64,000 bases of DNA, from NCBI GenBank assembly GCA_950022655.1, contig OX465583.1, forward strand, positions 10,747,798 through 10,811,797, read 5' to 3'. The notes under the pieces are model-generated. The model was given only the letters and a program-made list of their open reading frames with translations. It had not been told where the DNA came from and searched no databases. Positions within the stretch are counted from its first letter, which is position 1; each line of letters starts with the position of its first letter. The DNA comes from Alentia gelatinosa. Taxonomy: Eukaryota > Annelida > Polychaeta > Phyllodocida > Polynoidae. Of this stretch, positions 1 through 11,540 are shown piece after piece. Position numbers and translations under genes: made by a program.

Positions 1-103
1 TAGCTTGGTCCGTACTCCACCGAGTTTGACTGCAGAGTAATTTACTCAGCTTCGCTTCGTGAATTACTCTGCGGTCAAATGAGGTGGAGTATGGACCAAG
101 CTA
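1..103. repeat. Foldback palindrome (hairpin repeat)
   Basis: The left arm beginning TAGCTTGGTCCGTACTCCAC is mirrored by the right arm ending GTGGAGTATGGACCAAGCTA. The centre contains AGTAATTTACTC and GCTTCGCTTCG. Arms of about 45 bases with few mismatches could form a hairpin or cruciform. It belongs to the palindrome set seen throughout the window. The window begins at its edge, so its outer flank is unknown. Confidence 0.85.
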
Positions 104-274
104 TTTTCATACAGTGAGTTTCTGATTTTATCTCACACCATATAACATTGTTTATTGATAAAAATGAATCATCTAATTAGCCATTGAATATTAGATACAC
201 GAACTTCACGGCCGTGGAGTACGAGTTCCTAATTTTAAGCTTATGGAGAAAAATACCGGGGTGAGATAACATAC

Positions 275-610
275 CTGTGATCCCTCCATGACCTCAAGGG
301 TTGGACCAGGAAACTGCCCATTGATGGATATGATGGTCCTCTTCCGGCCATCCGCGGTAATGACGTCACCGGCGTCGACCACACTTCCTATGACGTCATC
401 AGGTAGATGCTTATAGTTGTTTTCCGTGACGTAGAGCCTGGTGCCGTTGAGTTCCACGTCATAGGCGCCACTGTGACGCGATCTGTAGACCATGGTACGT
501 GTATGATGGATCTTCAACGTAAACTCACATATCTCAGACATACAGATTTCAGAAGCTATGAATGGAATCAGGCAACAAAGGAAAGGCATGCACAGCCGGA
601 GCGGTGACAT
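275..610 (-). CDS. Multicopper oxidase (laccase-like), first coding exon
   Basis: This is the first coding exon of a secreted multicopper oxidase, the copper enzymes that oxidise phenols or metal ions using oxygen. Translation from the ATG at 610 gives 112 residues. Residues 1-20 (MSPLRLCMPFLCCLIPFIAS) form a signal peptide with a hydrophobic core. Residues 101-117 region carries RTIISINGQFPGPTLEV, the hallmark start of the first cupredoxin domain in laccases, followed by MEGSQ. The exon ends in phase 0 at a clean donor (CAG, then GTATGT) at 275/274 on the minus strand. The copper-binding His-x-His motifs would lie in later exons beyond the window's left edge, so activity cannot be judged. 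Sequence upstream of the ATG is G-rich on the plus strand. The family is confident; whether it is a laccase, ferroxidase or another subfamily is not. Confidence 0.8.
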
Positions 611-724
611 GATTCACACTGATACACGCCAAGAGAAATGTCCTGACTATAGGGCCACCTACATTTATCTTGAAACTTAGATGGTACATACAAACGGGAG
701 AATATAGGTCAGAGACCATTAGAG

Positions 725-842
725 TGAGTGTGAGGGAGGTAGGGGAGGTAGGGGGAGGTGGGGGTGTGGTGGGGGATGTGGGGGTAGGTAGGGAGGAGGT
801 AGGGAGGAGGTGGGGTAGGTGGGGGTAGGTGGAGGAGGGAAG
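725..842. repeat. G-rich low-complexity tract upstream of the multicopper oxidase start
   Basis: About 118 bases made of GGGGAGGT, GGGGGAGGT and GGTAGG runs on the plus strand, starting about 115 bases upstream of the minus-strand start codon at 610. It has many closely spaced G-runs of three to five bases, so a G-quadruplex is possible on the plus (template) strand. Its place in the promoter or 5' leader is by position only. Confidence 0.7.
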
Positions 843-1135
843 AGTATTTTGTGCTTCTCATAAACTTCACCAACCTTCCAATCAACATGGAAAATAAAAA
901 TACATGTATTCAAATTTCAAGATTGTCAAACTTTTACTTTTCATACTATTGATGATTTATCAAAGAATAACTAAGAGAGGATTACAATTCAAAGTGTCCT
1001 TGAAAGGCATATTTCAGTTCCAGGTCTGCTGGCGTGGACAGCAATTATCAATCTGTTCACCCTCTTGGTCGCCTCGCCTCCTCGTGGTGCAGACCAGCTA
1101 TGCTTGCACGCAAGCATAGCAAAAGCGACCAGGGC

Positions 1136-1449
1136 GGGGAGTTAGCTCAGTGGTAAAGAGCACTGGACTTTCAAATCCCAAAGGTTGTCAGACTTCTGAT
1201 TGGAGTCCTACTGCAGCCACTTTTCTCCTCCACCCCCAGCAGTGGTAGATTTACTGCTATATCAGAGGCCAATCCTTCTCATACCATGTCTATGTGGTGT
1301 GGGAAGTAAAGGAACTCTCACCTCGGTAAATATGTAAGGGTGGGATTTCTCCTACATTCATCTTATAGATTCGATCAAACCCAAAGTAAGTCTAAATGAA
1401 CAAATTAGACGTTACACTACCAAAACAAACAAACAAACAAACAAAAAAT
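1136..1449 (+). mobile_element. tRNA-derived SINE
   Basis: The head GGGGAGTTAGCTCAGTGG contains a good RNA polymerase III box A (TTAGCTCAGTGG at 1142-1153). About 45 bases on, GATTGGAGTCC (1199-1209) is a box B-like sequence. The two halves resemble a tRNA, but the acceptor stem does not close, so it is not a tRNA gene. A body of about 200 bases follows, ending in an (ACAA)n tail at 1420-1447, typical of a SINE 3' end. Target-site duplications were not resolved. Confidence 0.65.
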
Positions 1450-2690
1450 TTCAGTTCCAATAATTGAAATGGCTCAGATATTTTAAAATTTATGAATAAC
1501 TGAATGTGAATGTGTTATACTACCAGAAAAACAAGGCTTACTGCAGTGGTTCCTCCTTGGACGGCCATTGAGATCATCATCGCCACAAGGGTAAACCGAA
1601 GAAAGCGCATCATAGCAAGGAGGGGTATACGACATGGTGCTATTTTCTTTTGATTTATGGCTCTGTGTCACTATGTGGGATGATGTTAAATCACATTTGC
1701 TACATGCCTATATATACCAACTAAATTGAATATGAAGTTGTTATTCACATTTCAATGGTGTCTTGTAAATTATGGTAATTAAACATAAAGTATCTAATTA
1801 TCTATTTGAGTGCAACCTCCCAGAATCTAGGGAAGCGTCCTAGTGACCTGGAAGTGCACCGTTGGTATGGATCTTATTAAGGTTGAATTACTATTAGTCT
1901 AGTCAATCTATGATATTTTTGGGCCTAACCCACCACAAATTGCAATACAATTTTTTTCTTCACAATACATCTCAGGAAGGTCCCCAGAACACCATATTAA
2001 AAATCCGCCAAAATCCCCCTTTGGGAAATATGTCTAATCTGCATAAATCCAACATGCCCATTAGAATCACTCAAAATGCCTAAAAGACCAACGTAGGCCA
2101 CTGAAATTGAGACATATTTTGACATTTCTCAAAAAGTATTTTGTGGATTCCTTAGATATTTGGCAAAACTATTGGGATGCCATGGAGCTATCAGCCTGTG
2201 TCGCCATCTTGATTTTTTCCAAGGTCAAGGTCCCCAAATGGTATGTTTCCTTCCAAAATATCACAATACTACCTATAAGGATTTACAATAGTTTCTATAA
2301 CTTGTTCTGATATAGCTGTATTTAAACTTGAATAATATGTTTGGATACCCAGCACCATACCCTAGCAATGCCCTAAAGCAAGTCTTCCCATCATGCACCA
2401 ATAAGCTACAGTGAGGTCAAAGGTCATGGTATCTGTTCATACATAGACCACTGATATTGAAACATATGTTATCATATCTTTAAGAATATTTCACCACTCT
2501 CTTAGATATTTAAGACAAGGATTAAAATTCCATGATTCTCTAAGATGCTACAACAATCAAACATTTTTCCAAGGTCAAGGTCACTAAAAGGAATGCTTTT
2601 CTCAAAATTTGACCAAATATCCAATTACAAATTGTAGTAGTTTCTATAAATTGACCTCACAGTCTTGTGAAATTGTTTTCCCATCATGCA
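1450..2690. other. Non-coding stretch, no gene seen
   Basis: AT-rich sequence without a supported ORF. The block CAAGGTCAAGGTC recurs (near 2219 and 2571) in a similar context (TTTTTCCAAGGTCAAGGTC), suggesting an old, degraded internal duplication of about 350 bases. Nothing else is recognisable. Confidence 0.5.
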
Positions 2691-2693
2691 TCA

Positions 2694-2972
2694 TTAACCC
2701 ATATGGCATCAACCGTGCTAGGGTGGGATGATGCCATATGGCATCATCTGTGCTAGGGTGGGTGATGCCAAAAGGCATTATTTTCTTAAATTTGCAAAAT
2801 TTAGTTTTTGTGGAATAAAATAGGATATATTGGATATTTAATCATGAAATTTTCAAATAATATAGATGCAACACCTAGGTAACGATTTCATCACACCCAG
2901 CCATCCCCTTGATGCATCACCCGCCCAGCCCTGGTTGATGCCTCAAAGCATCACCCAGCAGGAAAGGGTCAA
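2694..2972. mobile_element. Possible short TTAA-type element with GATGCCATATGGCATC motifs
   Basis: Starts TTAACCC at 2694 and ends GGGTCAA at 2972, resembling degenerate TTAA sites next to CCC/GGG termini. Inside are two units of about 40 bases containing the palindromes ATGGCATC and GATGCCATATGGCATC, like the subterminal repeats of the larger element at 4190-6506. The right site is TCAA, so the assignment is tentative. Its right part touches the reverse-transcriptase fragment at 2917-3237. Confidence 0.3.
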
Positions 2973-3237
2973 GTAACACATCCTGTACACACTGTCTTAG
3001 TTGCAAAACTTTATTGCCAGGTAGCCTAAACACTTGCAGCTGGGTATCTAATTCCACTCCGAGCAATGTGAGGCATGTGGTCAGCATAATGACCTTCTTG
3101 TAATTGATGCTGAATCCAGGTTCTCTCAGCACCCTAACTAGAATGTTCAGCACCATTAAACAGTGCTCCTTTGTTTTTCCTCTTACCGGGAAGTCATATT
3201 GGTAAGCACATACATCAGAATAACCGAGACTGGCCAT
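2917..3237 (-). pseudogene. DIRS-like retroelement reverse transcriptase fragment
   Basis: The minus-strand frame reads AYQYDFPVRGKTKEHC, then a helix-rich stretch, GFSINYKKV, LTLLGVELDT and LPGNKVLQLRQ. This order (catalytic Y-x-DD-like box, GF-x-x-N-x-x-K-S/K, LG-x-x-D, LP-x-x-K) is the reverse-transcriptase palm and thumb boundary of tyrosine-recombinase (DIRS/Ngaro-like) retrotransposons. The catalytic YxDD is changed to YQYD and the frame is broken upstream, so it is inactive. A gypsy-type element is a less likely alternative because of the LP-x-x-K ending. Confidence 0.55.
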
Positions 3238-3606
3238 AATTATGCTGGCATACTGTGATAAGCATGTGATGAGCCCACTGGTCTGCCCCCATCATGGATT
3301 AGATGGATGCCCCCAGACGACTTAGGGACTGCCGCTAGTGCTGATACAATCAATGGTTGTTTGTTGGATACCACATTCCTGCCATTGTCAATCTCCTCCT
3401 GGATCTGCTTTTCCACTGCCTGTCTGTTCTCCTTGCTTACTGCTGATCTATGGTTAGGCTGAGATGCTTTGGCCTAGTTTCTGCTCAAGTTTGCGATCTT
3501 AAATCATTGATTCACACCTTGAATAATGAAATCTCTGTCAACATCTTCCGCTGGTATCCACTTCTCACATGCCTCAATCCCTAGTCGGCACCCGCCACAT
3601 CCTATC

Positions 3607-3801
3607 CTAGGCAGACTTGTGGTGGAACTTACATCTATCCTCATGTGGGCACTCCCCCATGTTTGCATAAATCCTACATAGCTCCTTTGGGTCGTGCTTT
3701 ACAGCCTTGTGTTGTTGCTGCTTCTTTCCTTCATCATTGGTGTAGTTCTTTACCTGTTGCTTGTTCTGTGGTTGCTGGGGACGCTTAGGGGTCAGAACCA
3801 A
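3607..3801 (-). pseudogene. CCCH zinc-finger (gag-like) fragment of the same retroelement
   Basis: A 64-residue minus-strand frame: a basic, Gln/Lys-rich segment followed by ELCRIYANMGECPHEDRC and then KFHH, a C-x(8)-C-x(5)-C-x(3)-H zinc finger. In DIRS-like and related elements such a finger ends the gag-like protein, just upstream of the reverse transcriptase on the same strand, which is the arrangement here. Its N-terminal part (minus strand, about 3985-4189, reading LKITDFVPENVE) is cut by the element at 4190-6506 and may continue at 6507-6700. A host CCCH protein is possible but the context favours the transposon. Confidence 0.45.
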
Positions 3802-4189
3802 GGTTTCTACTAATGAAACTTTATTACTCCAACGGTAACTGTTTTAGGCCTGTAGATCACAATATCTAGTATCCAAAGTCAGTACTGATTGCTAGTTATA
3901 CTTACTTGCCAGTTCAAAAACATATACCGTGTAAGACAGATAGTCTTCAATGCTGCACCTACCTAGGTCCCCTGACTGTAGAAGTTGATACAGAATTCTG
4001 ACATTAGCAGCTCCCTACTCTTCCTGGGATATGCACACTGGGGCCTGCTCATCATGAGTCAGACTATGATCCCATCCTCAGATTCTGTGAATTTCATAGT
4101 GTCTCTTTTCCTTTTGGCTATCCGGAGCTCCACATTCTCCGGGACAAAATCTGTGATCTTTAGTACCTTCTTGTCACTGGCACAGATGG

Positions 4190-6506
4190 TTAACCCTTTC
4201 CCTACCGCCGATGCCATTTGGCACTCCCGTGGGTACGACCGGTGATGCCAAATGGCACTCCCGTATGGACGTCCGGTGATGCCAAATGGCATTCCCGTAT
4301 GTACAGCCGGTGATGCCAAATGGCATTTTTTCTCTGATCTGTTAAAAAACTGATTATATCTCAGTTAATACTGTATGGATTTAAATAATATTTTCAGGGA
4401 TTATGTAAATTTATATAACAAAAATAAAGAATTGGGAAATAAATTCCTGATAGCCATGGATACACTGATACACCCCTATAAATATCGGGAAACGCCCCAT
4501 CGTACCCACACTCGTTCGAGTGACAGTGGTGCCAACGCCTATACCATAGAGGTATTTTTACAGATCCACTTTGTAAATTCAGTGTAGTCGAGCAATATAA
4601 ATCCTGTGAATAATGAATAGGTCAGTGAAGTAGCCTGATGTCTGGGGTTTATTCCCGTAGTATTCCCGTTATCAATTTCGAAGTATAAATATTATTAATT
4701 AATGATTTTCTGCTGGGCCTCTCTGGGGTGCAAAGCAAAATATAACTTATAAGACTTATTAAGAGTCACTGTCATTGGAACGCCGTAGTGAAAACGTTTA
4801 GTCTAGATCCCAATTTTAACCACTTCTGGCCTATAAAAGTTAACAAAATATTTACGGAAAGACACCTTATAGTCTATAGATCATAGATATGTGGGTTTCG
4901 TTTCATTTGAATCGTCATATTGATGCTACGGGGCCACTTGCTTAATAACCTATTTCGGCGATCGTTCCCTAGAGCTAGATTAACTTTAGACGTGAAGCCA
5001 TTCATATATATAACAAGTGACAGTCTCTGTACATTGACACAGGCCGGCTCGACGTAGTTTCCCATTTTCTCCATAATATATTGAATGTCCATAGAAATCA
5101 ATGGTATAGACAGGTTCCTCAGGCTTTTCATATACTCAGGTGAACAGCTTATAGGATTGTTAACAATATAAATATTAACAACAGATCAGAACCGATCCAC
5201 TGCTCCTACATAGATTCAACCAGTACTTTTGCAAGTGTTGAGCTGGCACTCGTAGAGGTGGGACGCCGTAGTGAAAAAGTTTAGTCTAAATCCCAATTTT
5301 AACCACTTCTGGCTGATAAAAGTTAACAAAATATATACGGGAAGATTCTTACAAGTCCATAGGTCATTCATATCGGGTTTAATTTCATTTAAATCGTCAT
5401 GTTAATCCTACAGGGCCATTTGCGTAATGACCTATTTCGGCGATCGTTCCTTAGATTAACCTTAGACTGGAGTCAATGACAGTGACAGCTCACTCGGCCG
5501 ACCCCCGATTGGCGTGAAGCAAATGATATATTTCTGCTATAAAGATCATTCCCCCGTATAAACCACTGCACAGACAGATTCCTCAGGCTTTTTTTATATT
5601 AATCCAATCCAGCTTTGTTGATGTCATTGGGTAGAATAGTTCATAATAGACCAAACCAGAACACTGCCGTCGTTGACGTTGCCTCAGACGCCCATTCATA
5701 TAACATGGCGAACACTGTCACAACTTGTTCTGTAACATCGATGATTTTTACTGTCATCTAACGTAAATCCCGTATGTAACGAATGGCACCTTGAAAAAGC
5801 CTGATGTCTCTTCTATTTTCTGGTAGTAATGGCGATGTTGAATATATATGATTAATATCAATAATCTGTGTTCTGCTGCTGCAAGTCACACTCTCTGCAC
5901 TACGCGGTTTAACATAGAGATGATGCGAAGCCTTACGCCTACTATAAGACAGAGCGCGGTAGGCGCCACCTATGAGGCTTATCGCATTTTCATGATTTCT
6001 CCATAATATATTGATTTTACACAAAAAACAACTCCAGAAACGTGTTCTTCATATCTTTTTATTATTATTTATGTAAAAAAAACATAATGTCATCGCGATA
6101 AAAAAAAATTCAAACCTCCATAGGCGCAGTGCTATATTGGGCCTATGTACAGGCTTGTGTCAATGGCAAAAAAAAGATGTCTTGAAATGTTCCTGATTTT
6201 GGAAATATTAATATAATTATTAAATATCGATCTAATCAATAATTAATGGTATGGAAATAAAGCCTGAAGTCTCTTCTTTTTTTCGCTATCATTTAAATAA
6301 TCTAATTATTTCTCTAAGTTATTTAAATTTGATAATTAGTAACGCACCCCTCTGCGTGTTGGGCCGTGTTCTAGCCTATGGGAAAAACGCCGGATGTAGG
6401 GCACCTGGATAAAGTGTGACGTCGGACGTAGTATAGATACTCACCATAGGGGGCGCGGTGGTTAACGCACTTCGCGCTATGCTAGGCGCGGTAGGGAAAG
6501 GGTTAA
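4190..6506. mobile_element. Non-autonomous piggyBac-like transposon
   Basis: Bounded by TTAA on both sides (4190-4193 and 6503-6506). The 15-bp terminal inverted repeats match perfectly: CCCTTTCCCTACCGC at 4194-4208 and its complement at 6488-6502. TTAA targets and CCCTTT-type ends are diagnostic of the piggyBac superfamily. No transposase ORF is present in about 2.3 kb. Inside the left end are four 34-bp units (starting 4210, 4244, 4278, 4312), each with the palindrome GATGCCAAATGGCAT. A block of about 215 bases is duplicated directly (about 4779-5000 and 5260-5473). It is inserted into the DIRS-like remnant. Confidence 0.8.
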
Positions 6507-7020
6507 TAGCACACTTGGATCATAACTATCTGAAGGCCCTGCAGCTGAGGCACTTACATATCCTTGCATCCTTGTCTTCGGTGCACTCCTTGCCCTCGTC
6601 AAGAGGCACCATTGAGCAGGCTGACACTTGTCAGCCCCCTCGCGCACCCGCTGACATTTCTAATTTAAACTTATATATCTCCATTAACTGTGTTAATCAG
6701 TGGGAATGAAATCGTACCATGTGTTTCCCACTTTAGTGTCCTGGACTTCCATGGGGAGACAGTTCCAGTTTAACATGCCAATATACAAAGGATTTTTCTT
6801 GAAAAATCTCGTTCCGGGCCGCTTTAGTTTTGTCTGTTTCTTTGAAAATAACTAGTGATGCAGTTGGTCTTTGAGTTACTAATTGAAAAATTTCTTAAAA
6901 GAAGAAAACAAGCTGTGTAATTTTGAAGAGGGAATGGGGTTATACCCCTGTTGAATTATTTGGTGCTTTAGATGAGGAGAAGAGAGAAAAAAGATAAATA
7001 GATTAATTTTTGTTTGGTGA
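6507..7020. other. Retroelement remnant and non-coding sequence
   Basis: On the minus strand 6507-6680 may continue the gag-like region interrupted by the piggyBac-like insertion (an acidic, cysteine-containing frame). The rest shows no supported ORF. Confidence 0.3.
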
Positions 7021-7021
7021 T

Positions 7022-7594
7022 CAGGGGCGCCAGAACATTTTGAAAGTTGGGGGGGGGGAGTGAACTTAAAAATTGCAGACTTTTTTCTTGGTATGAAATC
7101 AGACTTTGACATTACCCTCTTCCACTGGATTTACCATAAATCTCCAAAAAATCTGAGAAAAGTCAGCCTTCATTACACATGAAAATTTCAGACATTTTTC
7201 CATGGTGAAAAAAGTCATGGATTAGCCAAAATTGCACAGTAAAATGTCAGACTTTGACATTTTACAACCGTGAAAATTCAGGGCTTAGCCATCATTGCAT
7301 ACTAAAAAGTCAGACCTTGACATTTTCCATGGTGAAAAGTCAGGTCTTAGGCATCATTGCATGGTAAAAGGTCAGACTTTCACACTTTTCCTTGGTGAAA
7401 TGTAAGGACTTAGCCATCATTGCATGCTAAAAAGTCAGGCTTTGACACTTTTCCACTGTGGAAAGTCAGGGCTTAGCCATCGATACACACTAAAAAGTCA
7501 GGCTTTGACGCATTTCCACATTGAAAAGTCAAGGCCATCATTGTAGCTAAAAAGTTAAGGCCGTCCTCCCTGCCCCCCTATTCTGACGCCACTG
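7022..7594. mobile_element. Non-autonomous DNA transposon with internal tandem repeats
   Basis: Left end CAGGGGCGCCAGAA and right end TTCTGACGCCACTG are imperfect inverted repeats, each with a G/C run next to it. The interior (about 7100-7560) is a run of diverged units of about 60 bases containing AAAAGTCAGGCTTTGACA and TTAGCCATCATTGCA. The ends suggest a hAT-like element, but the flanking 8-mers (TTGGTGAT and TTGATAAA) match only in part. Confidence 0.5.
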
Positions 7595-8222
7595 TTGATA
7601 AAACGTACATGAATGAAGAGACATCTGGCGGTAGGGATCTGCAGGAAGAACAGGATATGGAGGATATCCATTCTACCGGTTATTTTCAGAATTACAAAAA
7701 GAGCGCATAATCCATTCAAAGATCAACTCAATAGATAGAAGATATCATAGCTATTGTAAAAGGACTTGATGAATTGATAATTGTTTCATATCTGCGGGGC
7801 CACTATTCCATAAAGTCAGTAAGAAGGAAATTCCACAGAAAACCAGACATGCTGATTTATGATTAAGTCCACATTTATTTTCATGAAAACGAACGGTACA
7901 ATCACCCTTTACAGGGCGTTCTTCCTTGCGTTGTCCGGAACGAATACATACATTCAGCACAGGACATTACAATAGACAAAACAACAATAAGTACATGGAC
8001 AAACAAACATATATTGACATGACAGGGTATGTGTGTTGCCCCACAGGTCTGGTACTAAACCACATTGCTTTTGTAAACCTACAATGATATGTGTTATACA
8101 GGGTGAATTACTTTTATGATTTTTTTGTAACGAGGCAATGATAGTGGAGTATTGTCTAATAGGTATATGTTTAGTTAAATGTAGGTAGGATAAACCCCAG
8201 GTCATATCACTCCGGGGTTACC
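7595..8222. other. Non-coding, probable LINE 3' untranslated remnant
   Basis: No supported ORF. Its right half lies downstream, on the minus strand, of the LINE coding fragment at 8223-8440, so it may be that element's 3' tail. Confidence 0.3.
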
Positions 8223-8440
8223 TTAAATATTTTGGACTTTTTCATACAAATCCGGTTTCAGAAGGGCTAACTTTATTTCTCCTTTGAAGTCCTTTCTAGA
8301 TCTAAGTTGTTGTGTGGAATATTTCAGACATTTCCAGATGTTATTATCAGCATATAGTGGCGAGTGTTTGTAACGTTCTGTTCTTGGTCGTTTCACTTTC
8401 AATACTCTCTTCTCCCCTGCTCTAGTTCTATAAGTTTGGT
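8223..8440 (-). pseudogene. LINE ORF2 C-terminal fragment
   Basis: The minus-strand frame reads RPRTERYKHSPLYADNNIWK, then LKYSTQQLRSRKDFKGEIK and ALLKP. A basic run, a bulky I-W-x-x-L segment (the usual W-N-x-L position) and the S/R-x-x-x-FK ending are typical of the far C-terminus of LINE reverse-transcriptase proteins. The rest of the protein is absent, so this is a short 5'-truncated copy. Confidence 0.5.
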
Positions 8441-8671
8441 CTTCGCTCATCACTATGTGATCTGGCTCCTCTGCCCACCAGTGAATGGTCATCAAAAGTT
8501 GTACCCCCCTTCGGTAATATATTGTGTATGAGCTTCATATCTAGACGTAAACATGTATCCATGAAAAAAAAAGTTCTAAAGAGATAGACGTCCACCGAAT
8601 ACACCCACATAGGGTTGATGGAGGAAAACCCTACTGGAAAGAGAAAATTCACAACAATGTGTCCATGATGC

Positions 8672-8747
8672 AGTCACACACACACCTACACACACACAAA
8701 CCTACACCCACACCCACACCCACACTCACACCCACACCCACACCCAC

Positions 8748-8780
<33 letters not shown>

Positions 8781-8808
8781 CACACATACATACATAGATA
8801 TATATATA
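8672..8808. repeat. Microsatellite (CA)n / (CACACC)n / (TA)n
   Basis: A compound simple repeat: CACAC and CCACAC runs followed by (TA)n and ACATACAT. Confidence 0.9.
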
Positions 8809-11218
8809 ATTTAAACTTTGGGACTTAGCCCAATTGTATGTACCATATTGTGCGGGCTCATGCTGTTCTGGTAGCTATGGGTTAATTAGTGTTGTAATTA
8901 CTTTAATACATAAGATGGGGAGGACTAGTTGCAAGTCTACACGTATACACTTAGAAGTCCTACGTGAGAACGTAGTGATGCCTAGTGTAAGGCTTCCTTA
9001 ACTTGGCTAAACTTGATTAAAACTCTAGTGCCATCTAGTGGCAACGTCAGGAACTACTGAAACATCTCAGATAATAATTACGGCACGTAGTGGCCAAGAA
9101 ATGAAGTACTGATTAGATCTTAGTTAAGTTGTAACTATGGTGTCGACACCTAGCGGTGAATGTAAGCAAAATGGACATAGATTCGCCTCCTATGATTCAG
9201 AGATATGGACCAACAAATGTCCGTAACCTAATGATTAATTAGTTACGTTCATCTGTAATTCATAATCATTTTACTATATGCGGGTTCATGACAGAGATGG
9301 ATACTACGGCTATCTCCATAGGTCACGCTAGTCTTATGTAATCATACGTATTCTTAATTATTAATAATGAGTTAAGTTATTAGATAATTATGGTAATCAT
9401 ATTTCTATTTAGTTATGTAACATTGTGGGGAAGGTAAGAACAACTCTAAGGCTGTGTGCACGCAAGGCTACCAGACTCTGTAACCCCTTGTGCACAGCGA
9501 GGTCACCTAATGAGACCTTTAATTAAGGTAGGAAAGATCTAATATCAATATTAAATGAACTCTAGATACTATTAGTTTCGTGTCTTTACTATCATGGATG
9601 AGGACGAGATAGATGTATGTTTGATAATCTTTTAATCAAGGTATAAACATTTCACAGTAGAAGTACTACAAGGCATAGGCAGAATAGCATATCAGAAGTT
9701 CAGTATGATTATGTCAGTTCATGAGTAATGTGACGTTGGTAGACAGTAGAAGATTCGGACACCAAAGTCTCAACACGGTTAGACCTAATGAGGTGTCAGA
9801 TGTAAACCACATAATCAGTGGAAGTGACCTTAAGTCAGAGTTTGTGTTCTTCTTAAACAATGTCTGAAGTCTTGTCAAAGAGTGAAAGAACTCATACTCA
9901 GAATTGACAGGAAAGAATGAACCATACTAACAATAACTCAAAGTAATGCAAGGTATTTGCAGCATTAACTCACCAGTTAAGTGAATGTCCGAAGCAACTC
10001 ATGAGATTCCCATATTCACTAATAAACATTGATCCTTCCGAATGGAGAGTTGGAGGGAAATAGAAGTGAAGTCCAATCACTAATTAAGTGAAGACGTTCA
10101 AGAGTGAACGTAAATAGTTTGGAAGATTCCTATATAAGTCCTTTACAGAAGTCGTGTCCTTGGAGAGTCCCAATCCAAGTCACTTTCTACAATTCGAATC
10201 CGCTAGGCAAAACGCCTTAGCTGATATAATATCACTGCAGAATCCGCGCACTTCTGCCGGTATCTGGAGCCAAGCAGAACGCGTCCGATTCGCAGGAGAT
10301 GGTGGTAGAGACTGACGATACGGTCAGCTTGGGAGCAGATCGAAAATGAGCATTTTCTAAAGGATCATGGGAAATTTGGAATGAATCTCGTTTTAAGTTC
10401 ACGCAGGTCCGAGACACGCGTGGTTATGTTAATATCGGGGAATTCGGGAATACCCTGAGAGGGGACTTCCCCAGGGAACTCCAGAGGTGACCCTAAGTCG
10501 TCACAGTGACGTCAGAGGGTCTATTCCCAGAAGCGCTCTGTTCCCCAGAGGCTAGCTTGTAGTATAAGGAACATCGCTTCTGTCACGGCTATCTACCCTG
10601 AAGTATACTCAGCCTATGATGTGGCTTAGTAGATAGCTATGATTAATACCTTGTCATGTAGTGTCAAATACTAACACTAAATACCGATGCATGTTGTTCA
10701 ACACCAATACCCAATGCAAATACTAACACCTAACAACAACACTCACCACTGAGTGCATAATGATAACACTCTCAATACCAACACTAAACACCGAGTGCGT
10801 AATGGTAATACTCCTAATACTAACACTCAATAATAACTTTTTTAAATACTAATACCTAACGATAACACTTGATACCAAACACAAACACTTGTTATCATAG
10901 TTTCTTCTTCTTGGTACTTATACCTGATACGTCACATTTCAATACTTATACGTATTACATCCTATTTTTAATACCTAATAAAACAACATTTTAATAGACT
11001 TTCATCTTCATAAATATACATACTTTGTGCTTAACTTTGGTTACAGCACAATGCTTTGTAAAGACCATGCTATAAGTGGAATGGTATAGTTATAATGTAT
11101 AATTAAATCTCAAAGTTACCTGAGAATAAATTTTCTTAATTCAAATCAATTAAAACATCAACCCCTTATTTTTCAATAACTACCAACTTCAAAGTGAATG
11201 CCATAACAAAAGCTAACT
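8809..11218. other. 2.4 kb with no recognised gene
   Basis: No supported ORF longer than about 60 codons. A TATA-like CTATATAAG sits at about 10130-10138, followed by about 500 bases of moderate GC content, which could be a solo LTR, but no matching ends were found. At 10650-10900 a low-complexity stretch repeats ACTAACACC/AATACCAACACTAAACACC, including two copies of a unit ending CCGAGTGC or CTGAGTGC. Confidence 0.4.
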
Positions 11219-11250
11219 GCCCCTATAGGCAGGGGGAGTCCACCCATCAA

Positions 11251-11364
11251 AGGAAAGTTTTCACACCTCCCTCCTGACCCCAAACAACCAGTTGGCACCT
11301 GTGGCAGAGGGGGCCCACCCATCAAAGGAAAGTTTTCACACCTGCCACAGAGGTGGCCACATCA
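11251..11364 (+). repeat. 77-bp direct repeat in the 5' region of the Penelope-like element
   Basis: The string CACCCATCAAAGGAAAG followed by TTTTCACACCT occurs twice, 77 bases apart, with similar GGCA/GGGG-rich flanks. Repeated 5' segments fit the tandem or pseudo-LTR habit of Penelope-like elements. Confidence 0.6.
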
Positions 11365-11488
11365 AAAGGCGACTGAGTAACTATGTAGGTCCTTTGATGT
11401 TAAGATGAGAGCCACCCCTGGGTCACACCCTCTAGGCCATTCCACTACAAATAGCAGGAGCAAAGCAAGGGTCAATCAGATCACTCTT

Positions 11489-11530
11489 GGCTACTGAAGA
11501 AGGCAGTCATCTAACGAAATCGATTTAGCC
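11489..11530 (+). ncRNA. Degenerate hammerhead-ribozyme-like motif
   Basis: CTGAAGA (11494-11500) fits the CUGANGA core and GAAA (11516-11519) the second core. Stem I can form between GGCTA (11489-11493) and TAGCC (11526-11530). A tiny stem III is AT-CG-AT (11519-11524), leaving U at the cleavage position 11525. Short type I hammerheads are known in Penelope-like elements at this position. However, the 15 bases between the cores (11501-11515) do not make a convincing stem II, so this copy is either decayed or a chance match. Confidence 0.35.
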
Positions 11531-11540
11531 TATATCAGCA

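Noticed and set aside
1136..1210. A functional tRNA gene
   Set aside because: Box A is good, but the anticodon arm and acceptor stem do not pair and the unit ends in an (ACAA)n tail, so a SINE is the better reading.
10130..10640. Solo LTR with TATA box
   Set aside because: A TATA-like sequence is present, but no TG...CA ends, duplicate or target repeat could be found.
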